From Lysinibacillus sp. (GTDB lineage: Bacteria > Bacillota > Bacilli > Bacillales_A > Planococcaceae), in contig JAPSKP010000028.1 of NCBI GenBank assembly GCA_031181585.1, positions 1 to 38,887 on the forward strand: DNA of 38,887 nucleotides, given 5' to 3'. A model generated the notes under the pieces. It made no database searches. It saw only the letters and a program-made list of their open reading frames with translations, and was not told the DNA's origin. Both the position numbers and the translations under genes were made by a program. Each line of letters begins with the position of its first letter. Position 1 is the stretch's first letter. Positions 20,774 through 30,978 of the stretch are shown here, piece by piece.

Positions 20774-20796
20774 TCACCTCTCACATTTCTTAAAAT

Positions 20797-21327
20797 TTAA
20801 CCAACTAACGTACGCTTTAGACTCTCTAGCTTAGATGCTACCGTGCTGTCAAAAATGTAGTTGCCGATCTGTACACGAACGCCACCAAGAAGTGACGGCT
20901 CGATTACGTTTGTAATTTCTAGTCTTTCCATTCCTACTAACTTGGCGAATGCGGCCGAAATTTCAGCACGCTCTTCTTCCGTTAACGTACGAGTTGAAAA
21001 CACAATTGCTTCTGCAACACCTTGAGCAGTTGTTGCTAAAGCTTGGAATTCCTTCGCTACTAGGGAGACCTCGTCGATACGCTTTTTATCGATTAATAAA
21101 TGAAGCGTATTCACGACAGCTGGATGAGCTCCAGTTAAGATATTCGATACCATTGCTTTTTTCATGTCAGACGTGACTTTCGGAGCTTGAAGGATTGCAA
21201 TCAATTCCGGAGACGCTTCAAAAGCTGTTGTCAGCTCTTTTAAGTCTGTACTGATTTCAGCAAGGGCATTCTGGCTTTTCGCTAATTCGAACAAAGCTTC
21301 AGCATAGCGCTTAGCTACTTGACTCAT
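20797..21327 (-). CDS. atpH: ATP synthase delta subunit
   Basis: 176 residues. The helical N-terminal domain ([17 protein letters not shown]) binds the top of alpha3-beta3, and the C-terminal part ([20 protein letters not shown]) binds the b dimer, so delta ties the peripheral stalk to F1. Its ATG overlaps the atpF stop in an ATGA arrangement, which implies translational coupling. Confidence 0.96.
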   Translation of the reverse strand: MSQVAKRYAEALFELAKSQNALAEISTDLKELTTAFEASPELIAILQAPKVTSDMKKAMVSNILTGAHPAVVNTLHLLIDKKRIDEVSLVAKEFQALATTAQGVAEAIVFSTRTLTEEERAEISAAFAKLVGMERLEITNVIEPSLLGGVRVQIGNYIFDSTVASKLESLKRTLVG

Positions 21328-21848
21328 TTTGCTTCGCCTGCCTTCGCAATCGTTTCTTTAATCAATGCGCTGTTGTCAGCCTCGGAAATTTCTTTTCCAA
21401 GAACTTTAGATGCAGCAAGAACTGATAGTGAAACCACTTCTTCACGCACAGCAGCGATTGCCTTTTCTCTCTCAGCTTCGATATCACGTACAGCAGACTC
21501 TTTCAAGCGAGCTGCTTCATTACGAGCTGCAGATACGATCTCTTCACGAGTTGCGTCAGCTTGTTTCTTCGCACCTTCAACGATTGTTTGCGCTTCAGTA
21601 CGAGCTTCTTTTAAAAGAGCTTTTTGTTCTTCTAATAGTGCATGTGTTTCTTTGCGCGCTTTTTCAGCCGCATCGATTTCACTTGCAACTAACTCTTCAC
21701 GTTGCTGCATAATGCCCATTAATGGACCCCAAGCGAACTTTTTAAGTAGAAGTAACAACACACCAAAAATGATGACCGTTGCTAGAATATCACCTGTGTT
21801 AAGGCCTGATCCGCTAGCACCAAGTACTAGATTATCTACAAATACCAC
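21324..21848 (-). CDS. atpF: ATP synthase subunit b
   Basis: 174 residues: one membrane helix near the N-terminus (about 14-36, [15 protein letters not shown]) followed by a long charged coiled coil that forms the peripheral stalk. The start codon is GTG at 21848 with GGGAGTG eight bases upstream. It overlaps atpH by four bases. It is preceded by a 169-base gap carrying the atpE hairpin. Confidence 0.95.
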   Translation of the reverse strand: MVFVDNLVLGASGSGLNTGDILATVIIFGVLLLLLKKFAWGPLMGIMQQREELVASEIDAAEKARKETHALLEEQKALLKEARTEAQTIVEGAKKQADATREEIVSAARNEAARLKESAVRDIEAEREKAIAAVREEVVSLSVLAASKVLGKEISEADNSALIKETIAKAGEAK

Positions 21849-21973
21849 GATTGTTTCACTCCCTTCAAGAGCTTGTATATATTCAAAAAATCTATAATGT
21901 TTAAAACGTTGCTTTCAGTGTTAAATACTACATAAGTAAATGAGCAGAGTTTTACTCTACATCATACAAAAGG

Positions 21974-21998
21974 AATGGCGAAGGTTTGCTTCGCCATT
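21974..21998 (-). other. Stem-loop between atpE and atpF (partial terminator or stabiliser)
   Basis: AATGGCGAAG pairs with CTTCGCCATT (10 bp, 5-nt loop), preceded by an A run and followed by CCTTTTGT on the minus strand, 20 bases after the atpE stop. Hairpins here are a known way to give more atpE message, since the c-ring needs about ten copies per complex. Confidence 0.7.
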
Positions 21999-22017
21999 TT
22001 TTCCGCTAGTCCAAAGA

Positions 22018-22284
<267 letters not shown>

Positions 22285-22319
22285 TCAAATTACCGCATAA
22301 TTAACACGGAAATTTATAA

Positions 22320-23072
<753 letters not shown>

Positions 23073-23444
23073 TTAATGGTTTTTTACATGATGGACAACC
23101 CGCTCGATTACGAGAAAGATGTACGGCATCATCAGCCCAATGACCGTGCTAATTAAGTGAAAATATTGTGGCAACGAAATTGCAATTGCGACTGCCGCAA
23201 CACCAGAACCAAACCGCAGGGCGGTCCCTATTGATGGTGCTTTCGTCCCTTCACTAATGGAACGGTCAAACTTTTCCATCCGTCGAAGCAAAATCCAAAA
23301 GTTATATGTGCCAAAGAATGCCCCTAAAGCTATTCCGGCGAAGATTGTCTGAAAGGACGTAAATCCCCAGCCTAAAACACAGAGAGCGAGCAAAAAAAAT
23401 AACGCTTTCTTCTGCATAGCGAAAATGAGATGCAAATCTAGCAT
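23073..23444 (-). CDS. atpI: ATP synthase subunit I
   Basis: 123 residues from the ATG at 23444 (a TTG two codons earlier is an alternative, closer to AGGAGA). Four membrane helices are predicted. AtpI is not part of the final enzyme; the family helps c-ring assembly or ion supply. It is the first gene of the operon, after a leader of about 310 nt. Confidence 0.85.
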   Translation of the reverse strand: MLDLHLIFAMQKKALFFLLALCVLGWGFTSFQTIFAGIALGAFFGTYNFWILLRRMEKFDRSISEGTKAPSIGTALRFGSGVAAVAIAISLPQYFHLISTVIGLMMPYIFLVIERVVHHVKNH

Positions 23445-23760
23445 TGGCAATTAATCTCCTGAACCTTTTTTTCGAGTAAGGAATCGCATATGACCATCAA
23501 GTGAAATAAAATAGTAGTAAATGCACTACAAGCTTCATTACTTCCAGCAGCAGTGGCTGCTTAGGCATGTCCTGAACTCTGTCACAACTTGTCCAATAAC
23601 TGGGCAGCTAATGAGCTTTAATGGACATTCATCCAGACGCAGTAAAACGTTGCAAATTGACAATTATTGGTTTCAACTGTCAATCTAGTAGAAACTTGAT
23701 ATAACAAGTGTTTCAACACTTTTTGACTGTATGAAACCCTTATCATTCTTACCCTTTGTA
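23445..23760 (-). other. Long leader of the atp operon
   Basis: About 310 nt between the promoter and atpI. By eye it contains a chain of hairpins: AAGTGTT/AACACTT (23706-23721), ATTGACA/TGTCAAT with a 15-base spacer, and AGCAGC-agtg-GCTGCT (23546-23561). I did not recognise a known riboswitch, and no terminator is present. The remaining 23790-23967 part of the gap holds the operator-like palindromes and the end of mnaA. Confidence 0.5.
23497..23568 (-). other. Possible 23-codon leader ORF before atpI
   Basis: ATG at 23568 to TGA at 23497 encodes a short peptide with a basic start (MPKQP) and a hydrophobic end (LVVHLLLFYFT). AGGA is only one base from the ATG, so initiation is doubtful. It lies within the atp leader and overlaps the AGCAGC/GCTGCT hairpin at 23546-23561. 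Coding status is unproven. Confidence 0.2.
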
Positions 23761-23789
23761 AGCATACAATAGGGGTTATTTGATGTCAA
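23761..23789 (-). promoter_or_regulatory. Sigma-A promoter of the atp operon
   Basis: Minus strand: -35 TTGACA (23789-23784, perfect), spacer 17, -10 TATGCT (23766-23761). Predicted start is about 23754. Confidence 0.8.
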
Positions 23790-23825
23790 TTAGTTATAGG
23801 GAAAAACTTCGGTTCCACACGTTCC

Positions 23826-23865
23826 TTGTCAAATTGTTGACAAATTTGTGTATGAAAATTCACAA
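23826..23865. promoter_or_regulatory. Two Rex-like palindromes upstream of the atp promoter
   Basis: TTGTCAA-N4-TTGACAA (23826-23843) has the 18-bp architecture of Rex operators (TTGTGAA-N4-TTCACAA), differing at one symmetrical position. A second imperfect repeat, TTGTG-N10-CACAA (23846-23865), includes the exact half-site TTCACAA. They lie about 40-75 bases upstream of the -35. Rex senses NADH/NAD, so control of ATP synthase would make sense, but binding is inference. Confidence 0.4.
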
Positions 23866-23967
23866 TTGGTTTCAGAAATTTTTTATCCTATGCGTTTTTT
23901 ATCTATTTCATACTAATTTTATCTTCACTTAACTATAATAAATATATTTCGAATTTTTTAAATTCCA

Positions 23968-25089
23968 TTATTTACTTCTATTTAAAAAGTTAATCAATGC
24001 TTCTACAATTCGTTTAGAAGCATAGCCATCACCGTAAGGATTGGAAGCATGTGCCATTGCTGCATAAGCTTCTTCATCTGTCAGCAACTCCTTTGCCAGC
24101 CCATAAATTGTTTCCTCATCTGTACCTGCCAGCTTTAATGTACCCGCTGCAATCCCTTCTGGGCGTTCTGTTGTATCACGTAAAACAAGAACGGGTTTTC
24201 CTAGAGAAGGAGCTTCTTCCTGTACACCACCTGAGTCTGTCAAAATCATAAACGAACGCGCCGCAAAGTTGTGGAAATCAAATACCTCTAGGGGTTCAAT
24301 TAAATGCACGCGCGGATTGTCACCTAAAATATCATTCGCCACTTCACGTACAGCCGGATTCATATGAACCGGATAGATTACCTGAACATCATCATGTTCT
24401 GCTAACAGACGATTGATAGCCCGGAACATATTACGCATTGGATCACCTAGATTTTCCCGACGGTGTGCTGTCAACAAAATCAGACGATCTTCGCCGATTT
24501 TTTCAAGTACAGGGTGGCTGTATTCTTCACTCACTGTTGTTTTCAATGCATCGATAGCTGTGTTACCAGTAACAAAGATAGCTTCTGCCAGTTTATTCTC
24601 TCTCAGCAGATTTTCCTTGGATACTTCCGTTGGCGCAAAGTGCAAGTCCGCCATAACGCCTGTCAGCTGTCTATTCATCTCCTCTGGGTATGGAGAATAC
24701 TTCTGTCCTGTACGGAGACCCGCCTCTACATGGCCGATTGCAATCTGATTATAAAAGGCTGCTAGACTGCCGATGAAAGTTGTCGCTGTATCTCCGTGTA
24801 CCAGTACGATATCCGGCTTTGCTTCCTTCATCACACCATCAAGTCCCTGCAGGGCATTCGTTGCTACATCAACTAATGTCTGACGGTCCTTCATAATATT
24901 CAAATCGTAATCCGGAGTAATTTCAAATGTCTCCAGTACTTGATCAAGCATTTGGCGATGCTGCGCCGTCACCGTCACAATAGATTCAATCTTCTCCGGG
25001 TATTTTTGAAGCTCCAAAACAAGCGGTGCCATTTTAATAGCCTCTGGTCGTGTACCGAAAATTGTCATTACCTTGAACTTCTTCGTCAT
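23968..25089 (-). CDS. mnaA: UDP-N-acetylglucosamine 2-epimerase (non-hydrolysing)
   Basis: 373 residues. The enzyme interconverts UDP-GlcNAc and UDP-ManNAc; ManNAc is needed for the linkage unit of wall teichoic acids and for some capsules. Family motifs include FGTRPEAIKMAPL at the start, HGDTATTFIGSLAAF, HVEAGLRTGQKYSPYPEE and LTDSGGVQEEAPSLGKPVL. GAGAGGAC precedes the ATG at 25089. It has its own promoter (25165-25194) and lies between upp and atp as in several Firmicutes. WecB is the equivalent name in enterobacteria. Confidence 0.95.
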   Translation of the reverse strand: MTKKFKVMTIFGTRPEAIKMAPLVLELQKYPEKIESIVTVTAQHRQMLDQVLETFEITPDYDLNIMKDRQTLVDVATNALQGLDGVMKEAKPDIVLVHGDTATTFIGSLAAFYNQIAIGHVEAGLRTGQKYSPYPEEMNRQLTGVMADLHFAPTEVSKENLLRENKLAEAIFVTGNTAIDALKTTVSEEYSHPVLEKIGEDRLILLTAHRRENLGDPMRNMFRAINRLLAEHDDVQVIYPVHMNPAVREVANDILGDNPRVHLIEPLEVFDFHNFAARSFMILTDSGGVQEEAPSLGKPVLVLRDTTERPEGIAAGTLKLAGTDEETIYGLAKELLTDEEAYAAMAHASNPYGDGYASKRIVEALINFLNRSK

Positions 25090-25116
25090 GTCCTCTCAAC
25101 CTTTCTTATGAGAAAC

Positions 25117-25140
25117 GGGATGCTGCTTTTGCAACATCCC
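25117..25140 (-). other. Hairpin in the mnaA leader
   Basis: GGGATGTTGC-AAAA-GCAGCATCCC (10 pairs, one G-U) lies 28 bases before the mnaA ATG and about 20 bases after the predicted transcription start. No proper T tract follows. Confidence 0.6.
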
Positions 25141-25164
25141 TCTTCAAAATTATTATCCTAAACG

Positions 25165-25194
25165 ATTATAAAGGTGCAAACAGGCTTCCTGCAA
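25165..25194 (-). promoter_or_regulatory. Sigma-A promoter of mnaA
   Basis: Minus strand: -35 TTGCAG (25194-25189), spacer 18, -10 TATAAT (25170-25165). Confidence 0.65.
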
Positions 25195-25255
25195 TCAGTC
25201 GTTTGACCTCTCACCCTGCCATCCCTTTCGTCCAGACATTATATTTCCGGGCTGC

Positions 25256-25978
<723 letters not shown>

Positions 25979-25992
25979 TCATATCGCTTCTA

Positions 25993-28146
25993 TTAGATAT
26001 TTCTTTCTTCTAATTCTCTAAATGACATTGGTCGATAAAATAAATAGCCTTGGACGCAGTTACAGCCAAGTTCGTACAATACATCCGCCTGCTCCTTTGT
26101 TTCTACACCTTCTGCGACTACATCGATTTCAAGGTTGTAAGCAATCTGGATGATTGATCGAACAATAGCCAGCGTACCTGCCTCATGAATACGTGATGTA
26201 AAGCTTCGGTCGATTTTCAACTCCGAAAAGGGCAGCTTTTGCAAATAGCTAAGAGAGGAATAGCCCATTCCAAAATCATCTACACTCGTTTTCAACCCAC
26301 GCACAAATAGTTTCTCGATAATTTCCTGTGCACGTTTAATATCCACCAACCCAAGACTTTCAGTAATCTCGATAATTAAATAATTCGGATCTGCATAATA
26401 CTTTTTGATCAGCTGCTCCAGCTCTTCTACAAACCGAGGGTAGTAAAAGTGTTCTGGAGAAATATTAATGGCCACGGGTACAATACGCTTTCCTTCATAT
26501 TGGCGCTGTTGAAACCATTTGAGCACCTGCTCGATAATCTGCAGATCAATATCCCGTATAAGCCCTGCCCGTTCGGCCACCGGAATAAACTCTGCGGGCG
26601 ACACATAGCCTAATATTGGAGAGGTCCAGCGAGCCAGTGCCTCCATACTCGTAATACGACCCCTGCGAAGCTCGACTTTCGGCTGAAAGAATGCTGTTAT
26701 TTCCTTATTTTTAATCGCTTCCGTTAAATGATTTAAAATCAGTAGTTCCTTTTCAAGCTGTGCATCATTTTCCTGATAGTAAAATCTGGCCATCGTGCCG
26801 GAATACGTTTTAGCTTCAGACAAGGCACTTTCTGCATGACGAATACTATCCTTTAGTGATTCCCCTGTTCGAATAGATGAGCCCCCGCTTTTGAGCGTTA
26901 TGTATATATTTCTGCCTTCGATGAGAAACGGCTCTTCAACCAGCATCTTTAAAAAGTCGGTCATTTGTTTTATACCTGCCTCGTCCTTCTCCATATAGAG
27001 AATAATGGAGGAGCTAACAAAGCGCCCAACCAATATATGTTTCCCCTCACATTTTTCTAGAATTCGTTCATACATTTGCTTTAGCAGCGCCTCGCCGCTG
27101 TCCCTGCCATAGAGTTCCACAATTCGAGAAAATTCAGTCGGCTCCAACAAGTAAATGACTCCATCTAGCTCCTTTAGCTCCTTTAATCTACCGATAAAGC
27201 CGTGACGATTCACCATTCCCGTGGATAAATCCATATAAGCCAGCGCATAAATCTGCTGCTGCTTTTTTTCATAAGAATATGCAAGCATGATTAAGTCTAT
27301 AATTTTCTCAAAAAAATAGGCGAAAACGCTGCTTTCATAAACTTCTTGCCCAAAATAAATTACCATAACGCCAATCTTTTCCTCCTCTTTACGGACGGGC
27401 AGGAAAATACAGCGTGTAAAACCATTTTCTAAGGCAAGGTCCTTATGCGGTTGATGAAGATATAAATGATTGAAATCCTCGTATACAGCTACCTGTCTAA
27501 TATGCATCATTTTTTCGTAACACTTCAGCTCCGAGGATTGTTCAAGCGGATATTGAATCAGCTTTCCTTGATGAAATAAATCAGATTGAATCATCTGAAA
27601 TTTATCATGATGCTGCAAAATAAAGGTCGTGAAACAACCTGGATGGAAGAGATGATCAATTCCGTTACAGATAAGCTGAATCTTTTCGATAAAGGAAATT
27701 TCATGTTGTATGGCCTGAAACATCTCTTTTTCTAATCGATCAACAAAATTTTGCAATTGTATATAGGTAACATCTTTTACGAAAACAAGGACAAGTTTTG
27801 TGTGATTTTGTTCACTTTGGAAAGGCAGGCATTCTAGACCCGCATAAAATGGTATTCCTGATTTACGGTCATGCATTAATTCAGCCTTCGTAATCTTTCC
27901 TTTATGCAGCCTTTCCTCTATTTCTTTTATCTCATAATGTAGCATTTTTTGTTGCAGGAGGCTGCGAAACGGAAAACGATAAATATCCTGCAACTCGAAG
28001 CCTGTTAATTCAGTATAAAGGTTATTAGAATAAAGAATCGATAAAGAGTCATCTAAAATCAAGTACTTACGTCCCGACTTGTCCCCTAAATCTTTTAACA
28101 TATAAAACAATGTATCAGTTTCGTAACGAAAAGAGTAAACCGTCAA
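25993..28146 (-). CDS. PAS-GAF-GGDEF-EAL protein, probable c-di-GMP phosphodiesterase
   Basis: 717 residues from a TTG start at 28146. Order: PAS-like (about 20-128), GAF-like (about 143-293), GGDEF (about 303-463), EAL (about 473-713). The GGDEF signature is lost (R-F-V-S-S-S at about 375-380 instead of RxGGDE) and the metal-binding aspartate region reads LEPTEF, so cyclase activity is not expected. The EAL domain keeps E502 (EAL), N561, E593, DD 623-624, K644, E679 and Q699, so it should hydrolyse c-di-GMP to pGpG. No membrane helices are seen, so it senses cytoplasmic signals. AAGGAGGG supports TTG; the longer frame to 28227 begins inside the promoter. It sits alone between glyA and upp, each flanked by terminators. 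Confidence 0.92.
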   Translation of the reverse strand: MTVYSFRYETDTLFYMLKDLGDKSGRKYLILDDSLSILYSNNLYTELTGFELQDIYRFPFRSLLQQKMLHYEIKEIEERLHKGKITKAELMHDRKSGIPFYAGLECLPFQSEQNHTKLVLVFVKDVTYIQLQNFVDRLEKEMFQAIQHEISFIEKIQLICNGIDHLFHPGCFTTFILQHHDKFQMIQSDLFHQGKLIQYPLEQSSELKCYEKMMHIRQVAVYEDFNHLYLHQPHKDLALENGFTRCIFLPVRKEEEKIGVMVIYFGQEVYESSVFAYFFEKIIDLIMLAYSYEKKQQQIYALAYMDLSTGMVNRHGFIGRLKELKELDGVIYLLEPTEFSRIVELYGRDSGEALLKQMYERILEKCEGKHILVGRFVSSSIILYMEKDEAGIKQMTDFLKMLVEEPFLIEGRNIYITLKSGGSSIRTGESLKDSIRHAESALSEAKTYSGTMARFYYQENDAQLEKELLILNHLTEAIKNKEITAFFQPKVELRRGRITSMEALARWTSPILGYVSPAEFIPVAERAGLIRDIDLQIIEQVLKWFQQRQYEGKRIVPVAINISPEHFYYPRFVEELEQLIKKYYADPNYLIIEITESLGLVDIKRAQEIIEKLFVRGLKTSVDDFGMGYSSLSYLQKLPFSELKIDRSFTSRIHEAGTLAIVRSIIQIAYNLEIDVVAEGVETKEQADVLYELGCNCVQGYLFYRPMSFRELEERNI

Positions 28147-28197
28147 TAGCTGTCCCTCCTTCCTTTCAATAACAATCCTAAATATGTATTCTTTTCC

Positions 28198-28227
28198 ATT
28201 ATCACCGAAACTACCAGAGGGAATCAA
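28198..28227 (-). promoter_or_regulatory. Promoter of the EAL-domain gene
   Basis: Minus strand: -35 TTGATT (28227-28222), spacer 18, -10 GATAAT (28203-28198). Its place supports the TTG start at 28146. Confidence 0.5.
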
Positions 28228-28265
28228 TATAAAAAAAATATAAATTCCTATTTCGCTTCATCAAA

Positions 28266-28299
28266 AAAGATACTTTCAACCTAAGTTGAAAGTATCTTT
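28266..28299 (-). terminator. Terminator of glyA
   Basis: A perfect 15-bp stem, AAAGATACTTTCAAC with GTTGAAAGTATCTTT, 4-nt loop, followed by T residues on the minus strand, 10 bases after the glyA stop. Confidence 0.93.
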
Positions 28300-28308
28300 G
28301 GTAAGAAT

Positions 28309-29550
28309 TTATTCATATAATGGGAATTTGTCTGTTAATACCTGTACACGCTTGCGAGCTTCTGCCTTTACCACTTCATCTTCTGGATTTTTCAATACAG
28401 CGGCAATAATCTTACCTACTTCTGTCGCATCTTCTTCTTTAAAGCCGCGTGTCGTAACGGCAGCCGTTCCTACACGAACACCGGATGTTACGAATGGAGA
28501 TTCTGTATCATACGGAATTGTATTTTTATTTGTGGTAATTGCCACTTCATCCAGCAGATGCTCTGCCACTTTACCAGTTAACCCTAAAGATTTCACATTC
28601 AATAGTAACAAGTGGTTATCTGTACCGCCTGAAACGATTTCAACACCCTCGTCCATTAAACTTTGTGCTAATGCTTTAGCGTTCTTTTTAATTTGTATTG
28701 CATATTCTTTAAACTCCGGCTGTAATGCTTCACCAAATGCTACTGCTTTCGCTGCAATCACATGCATTAACGGGCCGCCTTGGATACCTGGGAATACGGC
28801 TTTGTTCAATTTTTGCTCCCATTCTTTAGAAGAAAGGATTAAGCCGCCGCGAGGTCCCCTTAGTGTTTTATGTGTAGTGGATGTAACGAAGTCAGCATAT
28901 GGTACTGGAGATTGGTGCTCACCTGCTGCTACTAAGCCTGCGATATGCGCCATATCTACCATTAAATATGCACCTACTTCATCAGCAATCTCCCGGAATT
29001 TTGCAAAGTCAATTTCACGTGGATAAGCAGATGCACCCGCCACGATTAATTTTGGTTTGTTAGCAATTGCTTTTTCACGTACATCGTTATAGTCAATCAC
29101 ATGTGTATCTTCTGTCACACCATATTCTACAAAGTTATATAATTCCCCTGAGAAGTTAACCGGAGAACCATGTGTCAAGTGACCGCCATGAGAAAGGTTC
29201 ATACCAAGCACTGTATCACCAGGCTTAAGCACTGTATGGTAGACTGCCATATTCGCTTGGGCCCCTGAATGAGGCTGCACGTTCGCATACTCTGCTCCGA
29301 ACAATTCTTTAACACGGTCGCGTGCGATATCTTCGACTACATCGACAAATTCACAGCCGCCATAATAGCGTTTGCCTGGATAGCCTTCCGCATACTTATT
29401 TGTAAGATATGAGCCCTGCGCTTCCATTACAGCTTCCGATACAAAGTTTTCGGATGCAATCAGCTCAATATTCGAGTTTTGACGTTTTTTCTCTGCTAAA
29501 ATTCCATCTAGTACTGCCTTATCTTGTGCAGCTAATTTTTCAAATGCCAT
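28309..29550 (-). CDS. glyA: Serine hydroxymethyltransferase
   Basis: 413 residues. It converts serine and tetrahydrofolate to glycine and 5,10-methylene-tetrahydrofolate, the main one-carbon source for thymidylate and purines. The PLP lysine is K228 in [14 protein letters not shown], and [11 protein letters not shown] and GGHLTHG are conserved. GGGGGA precedes the ATG at 29550. It lies 43 bases after ywlG, so rpiB-ywlG-glyA is probably one operon. Confidence 0.98.
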   Translation of the reverse strand: MAFEKLAAQDKAVLDGILAEKKRQNSNIELIASENFVSEAVMEAQGSYLTNKYAEGYPGKRYYGGCEFVDVVEDIARDRVKELFGAEYANVQPHSGAQANMAVYHTVLKPGDTVLGMNLSHGGHLTHGSPVNFSGELYNFVEYGVTEDTHVIDYNDVREKAIANKPKLIVAGASAYPREIDFAKFREIADEVGAYLMVDMAHIAGLVAAGEHQSPVPYADFVTSTTHKTLRGPRGGLILSSKEWEQKLNKAVFPGIQGGPLMHVIAAKAVAFGEALQPEFKEYAIQIKKNAKALAQSLMDEGVEIVSGGTDNHLLLLNVKSLGLTGKVAEHLLDEVAITTNKNTIPYDTESPFVTSGVRVGTAAVTTRGFKEEDATEVGKIIAAVLKNPEDEVVKAEARKRVQVLTDKFPLYE

Positions 29551-29593
29551 GATCAGTGAATCCCCCTAAAGTTTAAATTTACAGCTTTGTTCG

Positions 29594-30139
29594 CTACAGC
29601 TTGTACTGCGCACGCGTACCGCCGATAAGTTTCGGCCGTGTCTTCGCTACTGTAACAACCGCTTCTCCAATTTTCTTTACCGATGTACGGATCGGAACTG
29701 CTACCACTTTTAAATGCATACCAATTAATGTTTGGCCGATATCAATGCCCGCGTGTGCCTGAACTGTCTCTACCACTACCGGCTCATCCATTTTAGTATA
29801 AGCATATGCGGACATAGAGCCGCCAGCCGTTCTGACTGGAACTACAGCAACAGGCTCTAAATGGTACTTTTCTGCGGCAGCCCGTTCAAGCGTAAGCGCT
29901 CGATTGATATGCTCGCAGCCTTGAAAAACTAAATAAAGATCGTGTCTTTTTGCAAAGCGTTCTAGCTCGTCATATAAAGTTTGTGCAACTTCTACTGCAC
30001 CCGCTGTGCCGATTTTCTCCCCTACTACCTCTGAGGTGGAGCAACCGACGACGAATAGCTGCTTCGGCTGAAAGGCTACCTGCTGTTCAACTTCACCCAA
30101 CAATGCGGCAATATCTTGCTTCACTTGCTGTAAAGTCAT
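29594..30139 (-). CDS. ywlG: UPF0340 protein YwlG (DUF436 family)
   Basis: 181 residues from the ATG at 30139. It belongs to the YwlG/DUF436 family; conserved pieces include LFVVGCSTSEVVGEKIG, FQGCEHINRALTLER and GSMSAYAY. Its function is not established. The ribosome binding site GAGGGG forms the last codons of rpiB, so translation is coupled; a TTG two codons earlier is too close to that site. It is found between rpiB and glyA in B. subtilis as well. Confidence 0.9.
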   Translation of the reverse strand: MTLQQVKQDIAALLGEVEQQVAFQPKQLFVVGCSTSEVVGEKIGTAGAVEVAQTLYDELERFAKRHDLYLVFQGCEHINRALTLERAAAEKYHLEPVAVVPVRTAGGSMSAYAYTKMDEPVVVETVQAHAGIDIGQTLIGMHLKVVAVPIRTSVKKIGEAVVTVAKTRPKLIGGTRAQYKL

Positions 30140-30145
30140 AAGCAA

Positions 30146-30583
30146 TTACCCCTCTAATTCAGAAATCTTCTCAATGCGTTTAGTGTGGCGACCGCCTTCA
30201 AACTCTGTATCCAGCCAAGTCATAACGATCTCCCGCGCCAGACCTGGGCCGATGACACGCTCACCCATCGCCAGAACGTTTGAATCATTATGGGAACGTG
30301 TTGCTTTCGCTGAGAATACATCGTGTACCAGCGCACAGCGAACCCCCTTCACTTTATTCGCTGCAATGGAAATACCGATGCCCGTACCGCAGATTAGGAT
30401 ACCACGGTCGAATTCACCAGCCGCCACCTTCTCAGCAACCGGCTTAGCATAATCTGGGTAGTCAACTGAATCGTTTGTCGTTGGTCCAAAATCTTCGTAG
30501 CTGATGTTCAACTCATCCAATAGGGCCATAATCTCTCTACGTAGGTTATTGCCGCCATGGTCTGAAGAAATAGCGATTTTCAC
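30146..30583 (-). CDS. rpiB: Ribose-5-phosphate isomerase B
   Basis: 145 residues, RpiB/LacAB fold. It interconverts ribose 5-phosphate and ribulose 5-phosphate in the pentose phosphate pathway. SSDHGG at the start and the active-site cysteine C65 in ILICGTGIGISIAANK are intact, and the gene is in the ywlF position. The start codon is GTG at 30583 with GAGGGA upstream. The extended -10 at 30617-30625 probably drives rpiB-ywlG-glyA. Confidence 0.93.
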   Translation of the reverse strand: MKIAISSDHGGNNLRREIMALLDELNISYEDFGPTTNDSVDYPDYAKPVAEKVAAGEFDRGILICGTGIGISIAANKVKGVRCALVHDVFSAKATRSHNDSNVLAMGERVIGPGLAREIVMTWLDTEFEGGRHTKRIEKISELEG

Positions 30584-30616
30584 TAAGATTCCCTCTTTTC
30601 AAATATATTCATGTAC

Positions 30617-30625
30617 AGTGTACCA
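30617..30625 (-). promoter_or_regulatory. Extended -10 promoter for rpiB-ywlG-glyA
   Basis: Minus strand TGG-TACACT (30625-30617); no strong -35 at the right distance. The rest of the 395-base gap (30584-30978) is AT-rich and, apart from the chemoreceptor terminator, shows nothing I can support. Confidence 0.5.
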
Positions 30626-30932
30626 TTTCTGACAGGAGAATGACACGTATTTTACCGAAAACAAATGATCATTTTTCCGTTAAATACGAATGTTTTTGCT
30701 AAAAAACATAATAACGTTCACTTTTTAACATAAATATAAGTGATTTTTAAAGTTTTCGTTTAGATTAATTCGTAAAAAACTTATTTTCCGGAACAAAAGT
30801 GTAGGTATACCTTACACACTGACCGATGGCTCTACTCGTAATGATAGGATTGCTCGGTGAAGTGCAACTTTCACAGCTAGAGGAATAGCCTGGATATGAT
30901 TCACCATCTAAATCTCAGGTTTTCTTTATAAT

Positions 30933-30976
30933 AAAAAAGCTCCTCGACAGCCACTTAAGGGTGTCTAGAAGCTTTT
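30933..30976 (-). terminator. Terminator of the chemoreceptor gene
   Basis: AAAAGCT-CT-GACA-CC pairs with GG-TGTC-AG-AGCTTTTTT across a short loop, ending in a T run on the minus strand, two bases beyond the stop codon. Confidence 0.85.
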
Positions 30977-30978
30977 GG

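Noticed and set aside
23445..23760. Known riboswitch in the atp leader
   Set aside because: No recognisable aptamer core and no terminator or masked ribosome binding site near atpI.
23826..23843. GlnR/TnrA box (TGTNA-N7-TNACA) before atp
   Set aside because: The half-site spacing is six, not seven; the 18-bp Rex geometry fits better.
28147..28227. N-terminal extension of the EAL protein to ATG 28227
   Set aside because: The ATG lies in the likely -35 and lacks a ribosome binding site, whereas TTG 28146 follows AAGGAGGG.
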